This document shows positions 60,937 through 64,000 of a DNA stretch of 64,000 nucleotides, piece after piece. The translations under genes were made by a program, and so were the position numbers. The notes beneath the pieces were generated by a model. That model searched no databases and was not told the origin of the DNA. It saw only the letters and a program-made list of their open reading frames with translations. The stretch is from contig NZ_JBQEKA010000004.1 in the NCBI RefSeq assembly GCF_052103615.1, forward strand, positions 43,916-107,915, read 5' to 3'. How positions within the stretch are numbered: the stretch's first letter is position 1; each line of letters starts with the position of its first letter. The DNA comes from Kerstersia sp052103615. GTDB lineage: Bacteria > Pseudomonadota > Gammaproteobacteria > Burkholderiales > Burkholderiaceae_B.

Positions 60937-63900
60937 TTACTTCAGCCACACCCGCGCATTGCGGAAGAAGCGCAGCCACGGAGAGTAATCCCCGCCTTGA
61001 TCGGCCGCGCCCCAGCTATCCGGCGCCCAGGACATCATGGCGTTGCGCGTGACCCGTTCCGGGTGCGGCATCATGACCGTGAAACGGCCATCCGCTGTCG
61101 TCACGGCCGTCAGACCGTCCGGACTGCCGTTGGGGTTGAACGGATATGCTTCGGTGGCTGCGCCGCGGTGATCCACAAAACGGGCAGCCGCCAGCACACG
61201 CGAACGATCGCCTTGCAAGGAGAAGTCGGCATAGCCTTCGCCATGCGCGACCGCCACCGGAATGCGCGCGCCTTCCATACCGCTGAAGAACAGCGAAGGC
61301 GAGCCCTGGACTTCGACCATGGACACTCGCGCTTCGTATTTTTCAGACTGATTCCGCGTGAAACGCGGCCAGTTCTCCGCGCCGGGGATCATCGCAGACA
61401 GCGCTGCCATCATCTGGCAGCCGTTGCAGACCCCAAGGCCGAAGGTATCGGGGCGGGCGAAATATGCGGCAAACTGCTGCGCCAATTTATCGTTAAGCTG
61501 AATCGTGCGCGCCCAGCCTTCACCTGCGCCCAGCACGTCGCCATAGCTGAAACCGCCCACGGCTACCAGGCCTTGCATGGATTCCAGCGTAGCCCTGCCA
61601 GACAAGAGGTCGGTCATGTGAACGTCCACCGCCTCGAAACCTGACTTATCGAACGCCCAGGCCATTTCAATGTGGCTGTTGCACCCTTGCTCACGCAGGA
61701 TGGCCACACGCGGCCGCGCACCGGTCGCGATATACGGCGCCGCGATATCCTCCTGCGGATCGAAATCCACACGCGGCGTCATGCCGGGATCGGATACATC
61801 CAGCCAGGTGTCATACTCTGCCTGGGCCGATGCCGGGTTGTCGCGGCGCGAAGCGATACGCCAGGAGACTTCGCTCCAGATGCGGCCCAGCTCTGCGCGC
61901 GGACGGTTCCAGATGCGGTGACCGTCACGGTAAAACTCAACTTCATCCGTCTTGTTGGGCGCGCCAATGACATGGGTATGCACCGAGAGGCCAGCGCCAC
62001 GGAAAACCTGCAGCACGGCGTCGCGTTCTTCGGCGCGAACCTGAATGACCGCGCCCGCCTCTTCGGCAAACAATGCCTTCAGCGTCGCTTCATCACGCTG
62101 CACCGACACTTGCTCGGCCCGGATCTTGTAATCGCCCCAATCCGCCACGCTGGCATCGAAAGTCAGCATATCCAGATTGATCGACACCCCGGTATGGCCG
62201 GCAAAAGCCATTTCGCAGACCGCAGCATACAAACCGCCATCGGAACGGTCGTGATAAGCCAGAATGCTGCCTGCTTCCGCCAGCGCCCGGATGGCCGCGA
62301 AAAACGCGCGCAAGGATTCGGCATCATCAATATCGGGCACGGCTTCGCCCAACTGATTAAAGGCCTGCGCCAGGATGGAAGCCCCCAGACGATGCTTGCC
62401 CTGCCCCAGATCCACCAGAATCAGAACCGTATCGCCCATATCGGTGCGCAATTGCGGCGTCAGACTGTTGCGCACATCCGCCACCGGCGCGAACGCCGTG
62501 ATCACCAGGGAGACCGGCGACACCACTTCGCGGCGCTCACCGGCTTCTTCCCATGCGGTTTTCATGGAAAGCGAATCCTTGCCGACAGGAATGGACAAGC
62601 CCACCTGCTGGCACAATTCACTGACGGCGGACACGGTGTCAAACAGCGCCGCATCCTGGCCTTCCGAACCGCAGGCAGCCATCCAGTTGGCAGATAGCTT
62701 GATATCTTCCAGGCGGGCAACATCGGCGGCCGCCAGATTGGTCAGCGCCTCTGCCACGGCCATGCGGCCCGAAGCCGGCGCATCCAGCACGGCCAGCGGC
62801 GTGCGTTCGCCCATGGCCATGGCTTCACCGCGGAAACCGTCATGATCCGCCAGCGTGACGGCGCAATCAGCCACCGGTACCTGCCAGGGGCCAACCATCT
62901 GGTCGCGGCTGGACAGGCCGCCCACCGTGCGGTCGCCAATGGTAATCAAGAAACTTTTGTTGGCCACCGTCGGGTGGCGCAGCACCCGCTCGGCTGCCTC
63001 ATCCAGCGAAATCAGCGTCAAATCCAGCGCGCTGCCTTGCGACGGGCGATGCTGAACATCACGCAACATGCGCGGCGGTTTGCCCAGAATGACACTCATG
63101 GGCACATCCACCGGGTGCGGCTGCGCCGAAGGCGCTGCCATCACCTCTTCCGGCAGCGGCGGCAACGCGGCGAACAATTCGGCATCGGCACCGCGCGCCC
63201 CGTCCACCACCTTCAGGCGGCGCTCTTCCGTGGTGATCCCCACCACGGCATACGGGCAGCGCTCACGGCGGGCCAGCGCATCAAAACGCGCCAGATCCTG
63301 CGGCTGAATGGCCAGCACATAGCGTTCCTGGGATTCATTGCTCCAGATTTCCGCAGGCGACATGCCCGACTCTTCCACCGGCACACGGCGCAGATCGAAG
63401 ATGGCGCCACGGCCAGCATCATTCACCAGCTCCGGGAAGGCATTGGACAAGCCGCCCGCCCCCACATCGTGAATCGCCAGAATGGGGTTGGCCGCGCCTT
63501 GACGCCAGCAGGCGTCGATGACTTCCTGCGCGCGGCGCTCGATTTCAGGGTTGCCGCGCTGCACGGAATCGAAATCCAGTTCGGCGCTGTTAGCCCCTAC
63601 CCCCATGCTGGAGGCCGCCCCGCCCCCCATGCCGATGCGCAGGCCCGGCCCGCCCAGCTGAATCAGCAGCGAGCCCGGCGGAATGCCCAGCTTATGGGTC
63701 TGGTCACCGTCGATGCTGCCCAGGCCGCCGGCAATCATGATGGGCTTGTGATACCCCCAGCGGCCATCGTCGGTGGTCTGTTCGTAAGTGCGGAAGTAAC
63801 CCAGCAGGTTGGGCCGGCCAAATTCATTATTGAACGCGGCGCCGCCCAGCGGGCCTTCAATCATGATGTCCAGCGGCGTGGCAATACGGTCCGGCAAGCC

Positions 63901-64000
63901 ATGGTGGTCGTTTTCCCACGGCTGCACCGCATCATCGAAACGCAGGTGCGACACCGTGAAACCAGTCAGGCCCGCCTTGGGTTTGGAGCCGCGCCCCGTT
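60937..64000 (-). CDS. purL: Phosphoribosylformylglycinamidine synthase, N-terminus cut off
   Basis: About 1020 C-terminal residues of the large single-chain PurL (about 1300-1340); the frame runs off the right edge (GRGSKPKAGLTGF is the first readable stretch). AIRS-type ATP domains (GSIDGDQTHKLGIPPGSLLIQLGGPGLRIG, DVGAGGLSNAFPELVND, VGKDSLSMKT, DRSDGGL) are followed by the glutaminase domain (REQGCNSHIEMAWAF) with the nucleophile Cys in GVCNGCQMMA and H-x-E in MPHPERV. It performs the fourth step of purine synthesis, ATP-driven amidation of FGAR. Confidence 0.97.
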   Translation of the reverse strand, partial: TGRGSKPKAGLTGFTVSHLRFDDAVQPWENDHHGLPDRIATPLDIMIEGPLGGAAFNNEFGRPNLLGYFRTYEQTTDDGRWGYHKPIMIAGGLGSIDGDQTHKLGIPPGSLLIQLGGPGLRIGMGGGAASSMGVGANSAELDFDSVQRGNPEIERRAQEVIDACWRQGAANPILAIHDVGAGGLSNAFPELVNDAGRGAIFDLRRVPVEESGMSPAEIWSNESQERYVLAIQPQDLARFDALARRERCPYAVVGITTEERRLKVVDGARGADAELFAALPPLPEEVMAAPSAQPHPVDVPMSVILGKPPRMLRDVQHRPSQGSALDLTLISLDEAAERVLRHPTVANKSFLITIGDRTVGGLSSRDQMVGPWQVPVADCAVTLADHDGFRGEAMAMGERTPLAVLDAPASGRMAVAEALTNLAAADVARLEDIKLSANWMAACGSEGQDAALFDTVSAVSELCQQVGLSIPVGKDSLSMKTAWEEAGERREVVSPVSLVITAFAPVADVRNSLTPQLRTDMGDTVLILVDLGQGKHRLGASILAQAFNQLGEAVPDIDDAESLRAFFAAIRALAEAGSILAYHDRSDGGLYAAVCEMAFAGHTGVSINLDMLTFDASVADWGDYKIRAEQVSVQRDEATLKALFAEEAGAVIQVRAEERDAVLQVFRGAGLSVHTHVIGAPNKTDEVEFYRDGHRIWNRPRAELGRIWSEVSWRIASRRDNPASAQAEYDTWLDVSDPGMTPRVDFDPQEDIAAPYIATGARPRVAILREQGCNSHIEMAWAFDKSGFEAVDVHMTDLLSGRATLESMQGLVAVGGFSYGDVLGAGEGWARTIQLNDKLAQQFAAYFARPDTFGLGVCNGCQMMAALSAMIPGAENWPRFTRNQSEKYEARVSMVEVQGSPSLFFSGMEGARIPVAVAHGEGYADFSLQGDRSRVLAAARFVDHRGAATEAYPFNPNGSPDGLTAVTTADGRFTVMMPHPERVTRNAMMSWAPDSWGAADQGGDYSPWLRFFRNARVWLK

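Overview
The window looks like chromosomal DNA of a high-GC betaproteobacterium of the order Burkholderiales, most likely family Alcaligenaceae (Bordetella/Achromobacter/Alcaligenes relatives). This is inferred from gene families and gene order, such as ilvB-ilvH-ilvC-pssA next to rpsO-pnp, polyhydroxybutyrate genes and a beta-type acetolactate synthase. Codon-dense genes are separated by short spacers and simple stem-loop terminators. Two runs of ten N (17132-17141 and 43342-43351) show that this is a scaffolded draft assembly. Both edges cut genes: a methyltransferase on the left and purL on the right.

Left part (1-13.5 kb): an Rrf2 regulator with a methyltransferase; the pyruvate/peptide transporter gene cstA with its small partner ybdD, divergent from a Cache-domain histidine kinase and a NarL-type response regulator; panD-panB-panC for pantothenate; a small membrane protein; an MFS exporter; then on the minus strand phaB, a phosphate acyltransferase gene and ackA, which link acetoacetyl-CoA reduction to the acyl-phosphate/acetate node. 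Centre (13.8-31.5 kb): an EamA transporter, an AT-rich spacer, a compact Wzx/Wzy-type polysaccharide cluster (UDP-GlcNAc 2-epimerase, polymerase/ligase, three glycosyltransferases, flippase, initiating phosphoglycosyltransferase), then phaC tightly coupled to fabI, and an RbbA/YhiH-type ABC exporter with its membrane fusion protein and second permease. The cluster sits between phaB-pta-ackA and phaC-fabI, which may once have been a single divergent storage-polymer locus.

Right part (31.6-52 kb): phaA, a DHA2-type MFS exporter, uvrB, an aromatic/aspartate aminotransferase, a divergent EamA transporter/XRE-cupin pair, a PaaX-like regulator, pnp, rpsO, a lipoprotein, pssA, the ilvBHC operon and a large FUSC-family membrane protein. 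A tRNA-Ser(CGA) at 52092-52181 with clear promoter and terminator starts an accessory region (52.2-58.5 kb). This holds a deletion-scarred prophage remnant (tail genes on the minus strand, a recombination-region fragment on the plus strand), a CYTH protein, a lambda-type protein phosphatase, a TetX-like flavin monooxygenase, two small genes and a DUF1622 membrane protein. The window ends with rpsP-rimM-trmD and most of purL.

I found no CRISPR array, insertion sequence, rRNA or obviously complete novel defence system. The most interesting points are the split PHB/acyl-phosphate locus, the deletion-fused prophage beside tRNA-Ser, the TetX-like gene with a direct-repeat operator candidate, several unexplained perfect inverted repeats, and two short tandem-repeat arrays that overlap stop codons.
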